The notes: a model not told the origin generated them from the sequence alone. Positions 15,664-25,873 are shown, counted from the first letter of the stretch. The stretch is DNA of 64,000 bases from Demequina litorisediminis (GCF_030161615.1 NZ_BSUN01000001.1:2813727-2877726), one strand, 5' to 3'. Program-made: numbers and translations.

Positions 15664-16106
15664 CTAGGCGCGTGAACCGATCGCGTCGAGGGCAAGGCGG
15701 TACGAGTCGACGCCGAGGCCGGCGATCACACCCGTCGCGACGCCGCTGATGACCGACGTGTGGCGGAACTCCTCGCGGGCGTGCGGGTTGGTGAGGTGGA
15801 TCTCCATCAGCGTCAGTCCCGCGCCGGTGACCAGCGCGCAGGCGTCGCGCAGCGCGTAGGCTGTAGTGGGTGAAGGCGGCCGGGTTCAGCACCACGTGCC
15901 ACCCGTCGTCGACGGCCCGATGCATCCAGTGCACCAGGCTCGGCCTCGTCATCGGTCTGGCGCACCACGGCCTCGAGACCGTGCTCGCTCCCCCACTGCA
16001 TGCACAGGGCGGCGATTTCGTCGAAGGTGGTGGTCCCGTATTTCTCGGGTTCGCGGGAGCCGAGACGGCCGAGGTTGGGGCCGTTGGCGACGAGCACGGT
16101 GGTCAT
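15664..16106 (-). CDS. aroQ: 3-dehydroquinate dehydratase, type II (frameshifted in this sequence)
   Basis: Dehydrates 3-dehydroquinate in the shikimate pathway. The N-terminal [20 protein letters not shown] matches the type II enzyme's LNGPNLNxLGxREPxxYG loop carrying the catalytic Tyr; AFTHYSYALRDAC and the [20 protein letters not shown] segment hold the catalytic His and Arg. AGCT insertions at 15942 ([11 protein letters not shown]) and 15861 (HYSYALRD) break it; the corrected length of 146 residues is typical of the dodecameric enzyme. Start ATG at 16106, five bases past the aroB stop. Confidence 0.93.
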
Positions 16107-16111
16107 GCGGG

Positions 16112-17233
16112 TCAGCCTAGCGAGATGGTGCCGCCGGAGACCGGAGCCGACGAGACCGCATCGTACGCTCCGAGGAGCAAGGCAGGGTCGGGGCCCTCGA
16201 GGCGCACCGGGTTGCCGATGCCCTGGAGCACCACGAATCGCAGCAGGTCGCCTCGCGTCTTCTTGTCCCGGCGCATCGCCGTGGACAACGCGTCCCAGCG
16301 GTCCCCCGGGTACGTGGTGGGAAGTCCCAGTGACTCGAGAATGCTGCGGTGGCGCTCCACCGAAGCCTCGTCGAGGCGCCCCGCGAGATGCGCCAACTCC
16401 GCGGCGAAGACCATGCCGACGGCGACGGCGGAGCCGTGACGCCACTGGTATCGCTCGGTGTACTCGATGGCGTGACCGAACGTGTGACCGTAGTTGAGGA
16501 TCTCGCGCTGGAACGACTCCTTGAGGTCGGCCGCCACCACCGTGGCCTTGACCTGCACCTTGCGGGCGATGAGTTCCTCGAGAACGTCGAGCGTGGCCGG
16601 GTCGAGCTCCGGCGCGCTGAGCGCGGCCGCATGCTGCTCCACAAGGTCCAAGATCACGGTGTCGGCGATGAAGCCGCCCTTGACCACCTCGGCCAGTCCT
16701 GCCACGCGATCGTGGACGGGCAGGTTGGCGAGGGTGTCGAGGTCGCACCAGACGGCAAGGGGCTCGTGGAACGTGCCGACGAGGTTCTTGCCCTCGGCGG
16801 TGTTGATGCCTGTCTTGCCGCCGATGGCCGCGTCGACCATGGCGAGCACGGTGGTAGGCATCTGGATGACGCCGACGCCACGCAGCCAGGTGGAGGCGAC
16901 GAAGCCTGCGAGATCGGTCACGGCGCCACCACCGAGGCCGATGATCACGTCGGTGCGCGTGAAATCGGACTTGCCGAGGACCTGCCACAGGAATGAGGCG
17001 ACTTCGGCGGACTTGCCGCTCTCAGCGTCCGGGACCTCCGCCAGGATTGCGGTGCGGCCCGAGGCCTCGATGCGCGCCCGCAGAATCTCGGCCATGGCGG
17101 CCAGCGGCGCCGCGTGCACCACGAGGACGCGCACGGCGGCCTCGGGGATGGACGCCACGGCCGGCTCGATCAGCCCGGTGCCGATCGTCACGTCGTAGGG
17201 CTGCGTGGTGTCGACGGTGATGGTGCGGCTCAT
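16112..17233 (-). CDS. aroB: 3-dehydroquinate synthase
   Basis: Converts DAHP to 3-dehydroquinate with NAD and a divalent metal. An intact frame of 373 residues, one of the few long genes here without an indel, although it contains one unaltered AGCT at about 16609. Landmarks: [19 protein letters not shown] (NAD-binding glycine loop), [29 protein letters not shown], and the metal ligands in [10 protein letters not shown] and [12 protein letters not shown]. The start overlaps the aroK stop, indicating translational coupling. Confidence 0.97.
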   Translation of the reverse strand: MSRTITVDTTQPYDVTIGTGLIEPAVASIPEAAVRVLVVHAAPLAAMAEILRARIEASGRTAILAEVPDAESGKSAEVASFLWQVLGKSDFTRTDVIIGLGGGAVTDLAGFVASTWLRGVGVIQMPTTVLAMVDAAIGGKTGINTAEGKNLVGTFHEPLAVWCDLDTLANLPVHDRVAGLAEVVKGGFIADTVILDLVEQHAAALSAPELDPATLDVLEELIARKVQVKATVVAADLKESFQREILNYGHTFGHAIEYTERYQWRHGSAVAVGMVFAAELAHLAGRLDEASVERHRSILESLGLPTTYPGDRWDALSTAMRRDKKTRGDLLRFVVLQGIGNPVRLEGPDPALLLGAYDAVSSAPVSGGTISLG

Positions 17234-17751
17234 GCCTGCGCTCCCTGCTCGATCACCGCGGCCACCTGAGTGGGGGTGAGGTCATCGGTCACGACGGTCT
17301 GGGTCGCCAGTCGCTCGTACACGGGACGGCGCGCCTCCATGAGCGTCAGCCATTGCTGACGCGGGTTGCCCAACAGCAGCGGACGCGACTTGTTGAGCCC
17401 CACTCGCGGCGAGGCAGCCTTCAGAGACACGTCCAGGAAGACGATGGCCGCTCCGGCTCCCGCTGCCTGCTCCAGCAGCGCCTGGGTCGCGGGGCGCAGG
17501 ATCGCTCCCCCGCCGAGCGACAGCACGCCGGCGTGGGTAGCCACGGCATCGGCCACGGCGGCCTCCTCCAGATCACGGAAAGCGTCCTCGCCATCGGCGA
17601 GGAAGATGTCCGCGATCGACTTGCCCGCACCTGCCGAGACGTCCTCGTCCGTGTCGCGCCAGTCAAGGCCCGTCGAGGCCGCCAGGGCGCGTCCTACGGA
17701 GGACTTGCCCGAGCCGGGCGGTCCCATCAGGATGTAGCGAGGCACCGCCAT
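17230..17751 (-). CDS. aroK: Shikimate kinase
   Basis: Phosphorylates shikimate at the 3-OH. 173 residues with Walker A GPPGSGKSSVGRALA at the N terminus, the shikimate-binding DTDEDV motif near residue 35, VLSLGGGAILRP, and NKSRPLL near the lid. ATG at 17751 overlaps the aroC stop (TGATG) and its own stop overlaps aroB. Intact frame. Confidence 0.96.
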   Translation of the reverse strand: MAVPRYILMGPPGSGKSSVGRALAASTGLDWRDTDEDVSAGAGKSIADIFLADGEDAFRDLEEAAVADAVATHAGVLSLGGGAILRPATQALLEQAAGAGAAIVFLDVSLKAASPRVGLNKSRPLLLGNPRQQWLTLMEARRPVYERLATQTVVTDDLTPTQVAAVIEQGAQA

Positions 17752-18936
17752 CAACGCAGGTGGTCCGGGATGGCCGCCTCGTAGGACGCAATGTTGCGCT
17801 TGACCTCGGCAACAGAGTCGCCGCCGAACTTCTCGAGGAGCGCGTCGGCGAGCGTCAGCGCCACCATGGCCTGCGCCACCACGGCCGCAGGGGCCACGGC
17901 GCACACGTCGGAACGCTGGTGGATGGCCTTCGCGGCCTCTCCCGTCGCGGTGTCGATGGTGTCGAGGGCGCGAGGCACGGTGCTGATGGGCTTCATGGCC
18001 GCGGACACACGCAACGGCTCGCCGTTGGTCATGCCGCCCTCAAGCCCGCCTGCACGGTTGGTCCGGCGCGTCACGGCACCGTCCTGGTACTCGATCTCGT
18101 CGTGCGCCTGCGAGCCACGGCGGCCTGCGGTGCGGAAGCCGTCGCCCACCTCGACGCCCTTGATGGCCTGGATCCCCATCAGCGCGCCCGCGAGGCGTGC
18201 GTCGAGGCGACGGTCACCGTGAACGTGGCTGCCAAGTCCCACGGGCAGGCCGTAGGCAACGACCTCGACGACGCCACCGAGGGTGTCGCCGTCCTTCTGG
18301 CATTCGTCGATCTCGGCGATCATGTCCGCGGACGTCTCGGCGTGGAAGCAACGGATCGGGTCGGCGTCGAGATCCTCGGTCGCATCGGCCGGGGGCAGCG
18401 GCGCGTCGTCGGGGATGCGCACCGGACCCACCTGAGTGGTGTGCGACACCAGGCGCACGCCTGCGGCCTGCTCGAGGAAGGCCTCGGCGACGGCGCCGAG
18501 CGCCACGCGTGCGGCGGTCTCGCGGGCCGATGCCCTCTCAAGGACCGGGCGAGCGTCGTCAAAGCCGTACTTGGTCATGCCGACCAGGTCGGCGTGACCG
18601 GGGCGCGGGCGGGTGAGCGCCGCCGCGCGTGCGCCGGTGAGCCTCGGCAGCGTCCACGGGGTCCGCGCTCATCACGGTTTCCCACTTGGGCCACTCCGTG
18701 TTGCCCACCTGGATGGCCACGGGGCCGCCCTGGCTGACGCCATGGCGCACGCCACCGAGGACTGTGACCTGGTCCTGCTCAAAGTTCATGCGCGCGCCGC
18801 GACCATAGCCGAGCCGGCGGCGAGCGAGCGCCGCCTGGATCTCGGAGGAGGTCACCTGGACGCCTGCGGGGAGGCCGTCAAGGGTGCCGACGAGGGCGGG
18901 ACCGTGGGATTCGCCTGCGGTGAGCCATCTGAGCAT
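17751..18936 (-). CDS. aroC: Chorismate synthase (one frameshift)
   Basis: FMN-dependent conversion of EPSP to chorismate, last common step to aromatic amino acids. The start [20 protein letters not shown] is diagnostic; [18 protein letters not shown] and the [20 protein letters not shown] segment are family signatures. One AGCT insertion near 18642 separates the first 100 residues ([20 protein letters not shown] restored). Corrected length is 394 residues. First gene of the aroC-aroK-aroB-aroQ run, just after the terminator that closes the pilus operon. Confidence 0.95.
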
Positions 18937-18957
18937 GGGTCACATTGTGGCAGACGA

Positions 18958-18993
18958 AAGGCCGGGTCCCGACGCGTGTCGGGACCCGGCCTT
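18958..18993 (-). terminator. Terminator closing the pilus operon
   Basis: Perfect 16-base stem, AAGGCCGGGTCCCGAC and its complement, with GCGT loop, ten bases past the stop of the pilO-like gene and about 20 bases before the aroC start. It implies aroC has its own promoter in the short gap or depends on readthrough. Confidence 0.85.
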
Positions 18994-19003
18994 GGGCGAA
19001 GGA

Positions 19004-19830
19004 CTAGTTCGCTCCGGACTGGGCGGGCGAGGACTCGGTCGGTGTCGTGAAAGCGTCGTCGGGAATGGACTCGGCGGTCACCACCGGACCCTCGTCCAGC
19101 GACGTCAGGTCCGCGTCCGCGAGGTACAGCGCGGCCTTGATGTACGTCTGGACGCCACCATCGCCGGGTTCCGAAACACCTGCGGGCACCGTGGATCCTT
19201 CGACCAACGAGGTCATGGTGACCTCGTAGATCTGCAGGAATGGCTGCTCGGGGTCCTGGAGAGTTTGAAGGAAGTCGTAGGCTCTCGTCCGCGGTTCCAT
19301 ACACGGTGAATTCGAAGGGCTGCAGTGCGAGGTTCTGCGCGAGCACCACGGAGCCCTTCACCGTCTTGACCACGGGTGTGAAGGCCGGGGCCACCACGTT
19401 GGTCGTCGCCGCGGGCCCCGTTTGGAACCGCTGAGCGAGTTGTGTGGAAGGCAATAGCGCGGCCGGAATTTCCCAGCCATCGATCATGTCGCCAAAGTCC
19501 TGCGCGGTTTCCCCCACCTCCACGCCGGACGATTCGAAGGCCTCCCACATGCGAGTGCGGAAGGTCTCGAGGTCGAGTCGCTGCGGTGCGTTGAGGTCGA
19601 TCAGCGGCTGCAGCGGCTCATACGTGGCGAGGCTCGTCACCCATGGCAGAGATCGCCGCGGAATCGGCCTCGATCGTCGTGATGTTGGTGCGCACCAGGT
19701 CTTCGTCCGCGCTGAACGCCGCGGTCTCGTCGACCTGCGGCTTCACGGCGAGAAACCATCCGAGCACCAGCACCACGATGATGCCGAGGGCCGTCAGCGC
19801 CACGATGGGCGCGTACTTGGAGTTCAACAT
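19004..19830 (-). CDS. PilO-like pilus assembly inner-membrane protein (frameshifted in this sequence)
   Basis: Bitopic protein of 274 residues after correction: short cytoplasmic N terminus, one transmembrane helix (IVALTALGIIVVLVLGWFLA, residues about 8-27), then a coiled-coil-like and ferredoxin-like extracytoplasmic part. Called PilO-like by position after pilM and pilN and by topology; sequence identity is weak. In a Gram-positive cell it would face the cell-wall zone, linking the PilM/PilN ring to the pilus base. AGCT insertions at 19632 (MGDELATYEPLQ) and 19282 (ADESYDFLQTL) break it. The acidic, Pro/Thr-rich C terminus ends SPAQSGAN. Confidence 0.75.
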
Positions 19831-19832
19831 CG

Positions 19833-20595
19833 TCAGTCCTCCTCGGTGGCTGCGGGGCTGGGAGAGAGTGACGGCAGCGGGGCCGGGGCCGTCTCCTCGG
19901 CATCGAGCGCCTCGGGGTCGATCTCGACGGTGGAGCCGTCGTCGATGAAGCGGCCCGTGAGGGCGGACATGGTCACCGTGGCGGTGCCGTTGAACTCCCA
20001 GACCACCGCGCCGGAGGCGTCGACGTAGGTCTCCGAGGTGACGAGTACCTGCTCGAGTCCGGGAAGCGCCTCGACCGCGGCTGCCAGCGCCGTCGTGGTC
20101 TCGTACGACTCCGTCCAACCCGAGAAGTCGATGGTGCCCATGCCCGGGATCGCAGTCTCTGACGTGTTCCGCAGCCCGCTACCGGTCGCGGTGGGTCCGT
20201 AATAGACCACCTTCTGGAACGTAGTGCCTGACTCAGCCGCGCTGAGCACCGACGCCACCAAATCCTGAACAGCGATGTCGCCATAGCCGATCTGGCCGAG
20301 GGTCCACGCCTGCGACTCATAGGTCGAAAGGTCCTCGTAGACCGACTTCTGCTCATCACGGTTTTCGATCGCGGTGGTCTGGTCGGTGATCGCGTCGTCG
20401 AGCCCGTTCTTCGCGAGCCTGCTTGGCGCCGAGCGCGAGAACGTAGGCGCCCACCATCACGCCCACCGCGATGAGCACGGCGAACAGCGCAGTCATCTTG
20501 ACGGCGCGCATCTTGGTGGCTTCCGCGATCTCCTGTGGAATCAGGTTGACCGCGGGGAGAGCGGGAGCGCCGATCTTCTTGTCTACGGGGTTCAT
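19833..20595 (-). CDS. pilN: PilN-like pilus assembly protein (one frameshift)
   Basis: 253 residues after correction. The N terminus contains PAVNLIPQEIAEA, matching the conserved INLLP motif by which PilN docks onto PilM, then one transmembrane helix (ALFAVLIAVGVMVGAYVLAL, about residues 36-55) and an extracytoplasmic domain with coiled-coil character. The C terminus is Pro/Ser/Ala-rich. The AGCT insertion at 20419 (GAKQLAKNGLDDAITDQTT restored) lies just after the membrane helix. ATG overlaps the pilM stop (TGATG). Confidence 0.85.
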
Positions 20596-21651
20596 CACGC
20601 GGCTCCCATCGCAAGACCCACGACGGTGGCGAGCGCGGCTTCGCGTCCGCGCGCCGGGGTCAGGTCCACCTTCTTGCTGATGCCCACGCCGGCGAGCGGG
20701 TCGCCGATCATGACCGGGAGACGGGTGGCGCTGGACAGTGCCTGGCCGAACCCCTGGAGGTACGCGCTGCCACCGGTGAGGACGAGCCGCTCCACGGCGC
20801 CGCCGGGGTTGGAGCTCGCGAAGTACACCAGCGTGTTGCGAATCGACTCGATGAGCGGGCCCATCGCGTGGCTCACGGCGTCGACGGTCTGACGCTGTTC
20901 CGCGGGCGCAGAGGGGTTCATGCCGTACTGGTACTTCAGGCTGCTCGGCGTCGACTGTCGAGCCCTTGTAGGCGGAACGCACTGCCTTGGAGACATCATT
21001 GCCACCCTGGCCGAGCACACGTACCAGGCGCGGTGCGCCGCGCTGGGACACCACCACAGTGGTGATGGCCGCGCCGACGTTGACGATGGCGACCGTTGAC
21101 TGCGTGAGCTCGCCCTTGCAGACGCCGCGCCACAGGGCGAAGCCGGTGTGGTCCACCCGCGAGAGGTGAACACCCGAGCCCTGGAGTGAAGAAATCACGC
21201 CTCGCACGAGTTCACGAGGCGCGGCAACGAGCATGCCGCGTAGCATCTGCCCCTGCTCCCCCGCGAACTCAGCGGTGGGATAGAAGTCGAGCAGTGCGTC
21301 GTCCACGGCCATGGGCAGAGAGTCGCGGACGTGGAACGCCAGCGACTTCCTGATCTGGTCCATGGGCTGCGCGGGGACGTCTACCTCGCGAAGCACCACG
21401 GTCGGATGGCCGATGTTGACGGCCGCCGACTTGGCGCTGACCTTGGCAGCAGCCACCGTCTGCTTGACCACCTCGGCGAAGGCACCCGGTTCCTCGATCT
21501 CGCCGTTGCGGATCACTCCGGCGGGAACGGCTCGCTCTGCGAAGGCCGTAATGCTCGCGCCGTCGCGGGGGTCGGAACCGCCCTTGAGTTCTACCTCTGC
21601 GACGCGCACCGCTGTCTCGCCGATGTCGATCGCGACTTGTCGTGTTGCCAC
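20595..21651 (-). CDS. pilM: PilM, actin-like type IV pilus assembly ATPase (one frameshift)
   Basis: Cytoplasmic actin/FtsA-fold protein that binds the PilN N-terminal peptide. AIDIGETAVRVAEVE at the N terminus is the phosphate-1 loop; VAIVNVGAAITTVVVSQRG is phosphate 2; LVLTGGSAYLQGFGQAL is the adenosine motif. Corrected length is 351 residues, normal. An AGCT insertion at 20939 (DAEQLKYQYGMNPS) breaks it, while two other AGCT sites inside the gene (about 20811 and 21107) are unaltered. ATG at 21651. Confidence 0.9.
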
Positions 21652-21719
21652 CTAATGTCCCCTCTGAACTGCTGTCTTCACGCCTATCGGCATGCACGAC
21701 CGCTCTCTATAACTCGTCT

Positions 21720-22501
21720 TCACAGCCCCGCCAAGCGCAAATAACTCTCGGAGATCGCGGTTCCGCACAGTAGCCCGGTCCAGACCCCTGCGAACATCCA
21801 CGGCCCGAAAGGGATCGCTAGGCTTGCGCCCCTTGCGGGTGATGGCCATCACCGTGACGCCCACGAGCGCGCCCCAGACAAAGGCCGCGAAGCCACCCAC
21901 GATGAGTTCCGCCCACCCGTACCAGGCCAGCACCGCGCCGAGCACAGGCGCGAGCTTCACATCGCCGAACCCCATCCCGCGGGGATAGATGAACCATGCG
22001 CCGAAGTAGAAGGCGCCAAGGATGGCCGCGCCGAGCAACGCATGAAGCAGACGGCTCCAGTCCCCATCGACACCCGTCCAGACCACCAGGTACACGGCGA
22101 CCATGGCCGAGAACGGCACCACGACCGCATCGGGCAGGCGTCGCACTTCGAGATCGATGGCACTCAGCACGATCGTGAAGAACGCCACGATCAGGGCGAG
22201 ACCCAGATCCCAGGTGACGCCGAGCCACGCCGCGAGAGCGCCGAACACCGCGCCTGTCAGGGCTTCGATCAGCGGATACCGGACGCTGATGGGCTCGTGG
22301 CAGTCGTAGCAGCGTCCCCCCAGGACCAGCCATCCGAGCACCGGCACGTTGTGCCGGAACCGGATCGCGTGCCCGCAGCGCGGACAGGCGCTCGGCGGGT
22401 GCGCCACGGACTCGCCGGCAGGCACCCTCGAGATCACCACGTTGGCGAAGGCTTCCGAGTGCACAGCCCACGAGGACCGCGAACACGATCAAAAAGGCCA
22501 C
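21720..22501 (-). CDS. pilD: Prepilin peptidase / N-methyltransferase, A24 family (frameshifted in this sequence)
   Basis: Polytopic membrane aspartyl protease that cleaves prepilin leaders and methylates the new N terminus. Two CxxC pairs (CPRCGH and CYDCHE) mark the long, methylase-containing form. Catalytic aspartates lie in SAIDLEVRRLPD and GMGFGDVKLAP. AGCT insertions at 22459 (ALGSFANVVISRVPAGES) and 21826 (GRKLAIPFGPWMFAGVW) hide both ends. Correction gives 259 residues ending in ESYLRLAGL with stop at 21720. It should process the four prepilin-like proteins encoded just upstream. Confidence 0.92.
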
Positions 22502-22510
22502 GAACGCGAC

Positions 22511-24174
22511 TCAACCTTCACGGACGTAGGACATGGTGAAGTCCGCGAAGCCTGGGGTCGATGTTCTCCGATCCCACCTTGCGGTACGTGAATCCGAAGG
22601 ACGGCTGCCAGTTGGACTGGCACGAGTAAATCTGTCCCGCGTAGCCGTTGCCACCGTTCGAATACAGGAACGTCTTTGTCGTGTAGGACAACAACGCCGT
22701 ACTGGCGTCCATGTACATGTTGCCGGACACGAACTGAATTCCCACGGGGATACTCGTATCCCACGTGGTCTTGGTCGGGTCGGGCGTGGGGCACTCCGTG
22801 AAGCCATCCGGCGTGGGGGTGGCGAGGTACACGGAGTGCTTCTCTCCGTCACCGGAGATAATGCTGAGCGCCAGGTCCTTCTTGATGGACGAGCCGAAGA
22901 TGACGAGGTCCGCGTAGAGCCTTGATGGTGAGGTTGCCGCCGTAGCCCATGTGGATGCCGGTCGAACACGCCGCGGTGGTGTCGATCAACGTGTTCTCGG
23001 TGATCTCCATCGTGCCCGTGATGTGGCTGGTCCGGCACTCCGTGCCCGCGATCAGGTTCGTGGGATACGAGGGATCGTTCCAGGCCTTCTTCGTGTAGTT
23101 GTCGAAGATGGGGTCGTCTGGCCGGAAGACCTCAAAGTCCTCTTCAAACACGTCATACTCATCGGGCTTGGGCACACTCATGTCCAACATGAAGGTGCGC
23201 TGAGGAGTGCTGTAGTTCGAGGAGGTCATGCACTCGTCCTTCTCCGCGTACGGCGCGAACACCGACGAGGGAAGGAAGACCTTAGCCGGGTAGGCGCAGT
23301 AGCCGTCGAGGTAGCCGCGCGCACGAGTGGTGCCGCCCACCTTCGGATAGACGGCCGTGTACCACTTGGCGGTCGTGAAGTTCGACAGGGCACGGGGGTA
23401 GTTCCCGGACGCGATGTTGCCCGCGACGGTCAGGTTGCCGCCGACGGTCGTGCCGCTCGTGGCCGCGGGGAAGTAAAGATTGCCGCCCACGTACATGTCG
23501 CCGTCGGTGCCGCAGTTGCTGTTCTTGAAGTGGACGTCGCCCTTGACGTAGATGCTGCCAGGCACCTTGGTGCCGGCGTCACACGCGAGGTTGCCCTTGG
23601 TGAAAATGGTCGCGTCGTCCTCCTCGGAGGCGATCGACTGGATGGCGTTGGTGCCCACGAAGGTATCCGCGCGCACGGCGTGGTTGAACGTGGGCGGGTC
23701 CTCCGGCTTGGTCCACAGGGCCGTGACTTCAGCCTGGTCACCGGCCTCGTAGCCGCCCACGCCGTTGCTCTGCGCGGTGCCGGTCGAGACGACCTTGACG
23801 AAGTCGGGCCAGTTGTCCTTGTCCTCGAGGTCCGGGCAACCCTCTGTCCACGATCCGGTGCCGTCCTGGTCGTAGAACACCTGGGCGTCGTAGGCGGGCA
23901 CCGCGCTCGACTGAAAATGGCCGTCAAGCGCCACACAGGCCGCGGGATCGGAATCCATGGTCGCGTATGCCACGTCCACCCCGGCGTCGGCAGCGGACTG
24001 CGACTCGACCGAGGCACGACTCTGCGTGGTGAAGTACGAGCCGAATACCGTAGTGCTGGCCACCACCATGAGGACCCCGGCCATCACGATGACCATGCCA
24101 AGCACCAGCACCAGGGCCTGGCCCTCCTCGCTACGGCCCTCGATGCGGTTACGAAGAATGCGCACTACCAACAT
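22511..24174 (-). CDS. PilX-like large pilus-associated protein (frameshifted in this sequence)
   Basis: 553 residues after correction. The N terminus EEGQALVLVLGMVIVMAG is a prepilin/PilX-N-like helix without the usual Glu at +5, followed by SAADAGVDVAYA, as in PilX-type proteins. Around residues 188-260 it has parallel-beta-helix-like repeats (GSIYVKGDVHF, GDMYVGGNLYF, GTTVGGNLTVAGN), resembling polymer-forming/bactofilin folds. The rest is Cys-containing and rich in aromatic and Asp residues, as in exported adhesins. AGCT insertions at 22920 and 22553 break the frame. The start overlaps the preceding prepilin gene by 10 bases. Likely a minor pilin or tip component; function inferred from context. 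Confidence 0.75.
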
Positions 24175-24753
24175 GTCACCCCTGCCTCATCTGCCTGCGG
24201 CCGCTGCAACACCGTGGTGTCGATGCGCGTGCCATGACCCCAGACATCGGGATCGCCATCGATGAACACCTTGACGGTGCCCGCTGATTCGTCGCGTACA
24301 AATGCCTTTGTCCCGGTGGGCACCACGACGTCACTCACCGCGATGGTCCACGACGAGGAACTCGACGCCGTGGCCGCCACGACCTTCGCAGTATCCGTGG
24401 TCCGCCTCAGTTCGCCTTTGGCTGCGTCGTAAATCCAGGCGCGGCAGGTGTATGCCCCCGCGTCGGGGTCCCCCACCCAGGTTTTGGTGCGCAGCAGCGT
24501 GCCGTCGGTCGACACCTTGACGTCCTTGGCGTAGCGCACGTCGTAGGCGATGCCAGACGCGGCGTTCTGCATCTCGCCGGTGTTCTTCACGGTGCTGGTC
24601 ACGACCGCCTGCGAGCGAAGCCCGTTGATGACCAGGACGGCGACCATGCCTCCGAGGATCAACAGGAGAAACATGTAGACCATGAGGCTCGACGAGGGTG
24701 AATCCTCCCTCGGAGTCTCGGTCCTGGAGCCTTGAATGCAAGGCGCGCATCAT
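24165..24753 (-). CDS. PilW-like minor prepilin (one frameshift)
   Basis: 195 residues after correction. Leader MMRALHSRLQDRDSEGG, then FTLVELMVYMFLLLILGG: cleavage after Gly, Phe+1 and Glu+5, a canonical class A prepilin. The body is small, beta-rich and contains two or three Cys. The AGCT insertion at 24690 falls inside the prepilin motif itself (TLVE/LMVY), so an automatic caller would lose the signature. The next gene starts inside its last codons, indicating coupling. Called PilW-like by position after the PilV-like gene. Confidence 0.82.
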
Positions 24754-24758
24754 CACAG

Positions 24759-25235
24759 TCACCCCAGTCCGGGCACGGCGATCATGGTGGACACGTCGGC
24801 AACGTCGGGGTTGTCCGTGTCGAGAGACGTGACCTCCACGCGATAGGTCACCAACACGGTGGCCGCGTCCGGGTCTGACTCGTCCTTGCACCACGAGGTG
24901 TCAGCCTCGGTCTCGGCGACTGTCAGCCCCGGGACCTGGAAAGACTCGGTCAGCGAGTAGCGCGCCCCACGGGTATCCGTGTAGTCGTCGGCGGGTTCGC
25001 CCGCGATAAAGATGCGGAAGTCCGCGCACAAGGCCGCGGCGACGCGGGCCTGTTCAACCCGCTCCTGCGCGACCTCCTGGGCCGATGCGATGGTGGTGGT
25101 CTTCGCGGTCACCTGGAGCGCCAGCAGGATGGGCGGCACCATCGCGACGGCAAGGATGCCGAACAGCAGCATCGCGACGATGACCTCGATGATGCCGAGT
25201 CCATCGTCGTCGGTGGTGCGCAACCTGTTCGCCAC
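24759..25235 (-). CDS. PilV-like minor prepilin
   Basis: Intact frame of 158 residues. The N terminus MANRLRTTDDDG is followed by LGIIEVIVAMLLFGILAVAM: Gly before the cleavage site, Glu at +5 and a long hydrophobic helix. The body contains two Cys (ALCADF, TSWCKDE), possibly a disulphide. It sits between the major pilin and the PilW-like gene, the usual place of minor pilins. No indel is seen. Confidence 0.85.
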   Translation of the reverse strand: MANRLRTTDDDGLGIIEVIVAMLLFGILAVAMVPPILLALQVTAKTTTIASAQEVAQERVEQARVAAALCADFRIFIAGEPADDYTDTRGARYSLTESFQVPGLTVAETEADTSWCKDESDPDAATVLVTYRVEVTSLDTDNPDVADVSTMIAVPGLG

Positions 25236-25286
25236 GTGACCGGGCCCCTTTCCGCGGTGGTGAGTCTGATACAGCGACGCGGAGCC

Positions 25287-25328
25287 GCGGGTGGGCGCGA
25301 AGGTCCGAGGACCGTGCGGCCCACCCGC
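25287..25328 (-). terminator. Hairpin after the major pilin gene
   Basis: Inverted repeat GCGGGTGGGC / GCCCACCCGC (10 bases) enclosing a second short stem AGGTCC/GGACC, 20 bases past the restored pilA stop and about 50 bases before the next prepilin. Probably a partial terminator or an mRNA-stabilising 3' hairpin that lets pilA be made in excess over the minor pilins. Confidence 0.6.
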
Positions 25329-25347
25329 AGCCCGCGAGTGGAGAGAC

Positions 25348-25786
25348 TTAGGCTCTCGGTGATCGCGCCGTTGGCGTCCATCGTGAACACGGTGCCGGTG
25401 GGCGAGGTGATGGTGATCTCGACGGTGTCGGGGGCGGACATGTCAACCTCACCCTCGGCGAGGATGTTGCCGTCCGAAACCGCAACGGTCGAGGTCTCGG
25501 TGCCAGCGGTGATGGTGCTGGTCGAAGGGCCGGTCGCCGCGGTCCAGGACACGGCGTCCGCCTGCGGGTTCTCGGTCATGGCCGAGACCACGGCGGTACG
25601 CACGGTGTTCAGGTCGGCCTTGGCCGCCGAGTCCTTCGCCTTGTTCTGCTGGTTCAGGTACAGCGGGATGGCGATGGCGGCGAGGATGCCGATGATGATG
25701 ATGACGACGAGGAGCTCGACGAGCGTGAAGCCCTTCTCAGCGCCCTCAGCCTTCTCCTGCATACGCTTCTGGATCATCTTGATCAT
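25348..25786 (-). CDS. pilA: Major type IV pilin, prepilin PilA (stop codon hidden by an indel)
   Basis: Leader MIKMIQKRMQEKAEGAEKG, then FTLVELLVVIIIIGILAAIA: a textbook class A prepilin with Phe+1 and Glu+5. The body is small, Thr/Ala-rich and without Cys pairs. As given, the frame runs on through the following gene. An AGCT insertion at 25351 turned the stop context GAGAGCTAA into GAGAGCCTAA; removing the extra base ends the protein after GAITES at 145 residues, normal for a Gram-positive pilin. The ribosome-binding site AGGGAA lies six bases before the ATG. Confidence 0.9.
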
Positions 25787-25795
25787 TCTGATTCC

Positions 25796-25821
25796 CTCAT
25801 ATTTCTCATGTGATGTGTCAA
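25796..25821 (-). promoter_or_regulatory. Possible pilA promoter
   Basis: On the minus strand a perfect TTGACA (25816-25821) is followed by TATGAG (25796-25801), but the spacer is only 14 bases, shorter than the optimal 17. It lies directly after the hairpins that follow pilC, a sensible place for a separate pilin promoter. Weak evidence. Confidence 0.3.
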
Positions 25822-25864
25822 GATCCCGGTCTCCCGGGATCCCCCGGCGCCTGTGGCGGCGCCG
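25822..25864 (-). terminator. Double hairpin between pilC and pilA
   Basis: Two adjacent inverted repeats: GATCCCGG/CCGGGATC with a 4-base loop (25822-25841) and CGGCGCC/GGCGCCG (25845-25864), starting about ten bases past the pilC stop. They probably terminate or attenuate transcripts from pilB-pilT-pilC before pilA. Confidence 0.6.
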
Positions 25865-25873
25865 AAGCCTATG

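Noticed and set aside
25109..25786. A major pilin with an 80-residue C-terminal extension overlapping the next prepilin
   Set aside because: The stop was lost to an AGCT insertion at 25351; corrected length is 145 residues.
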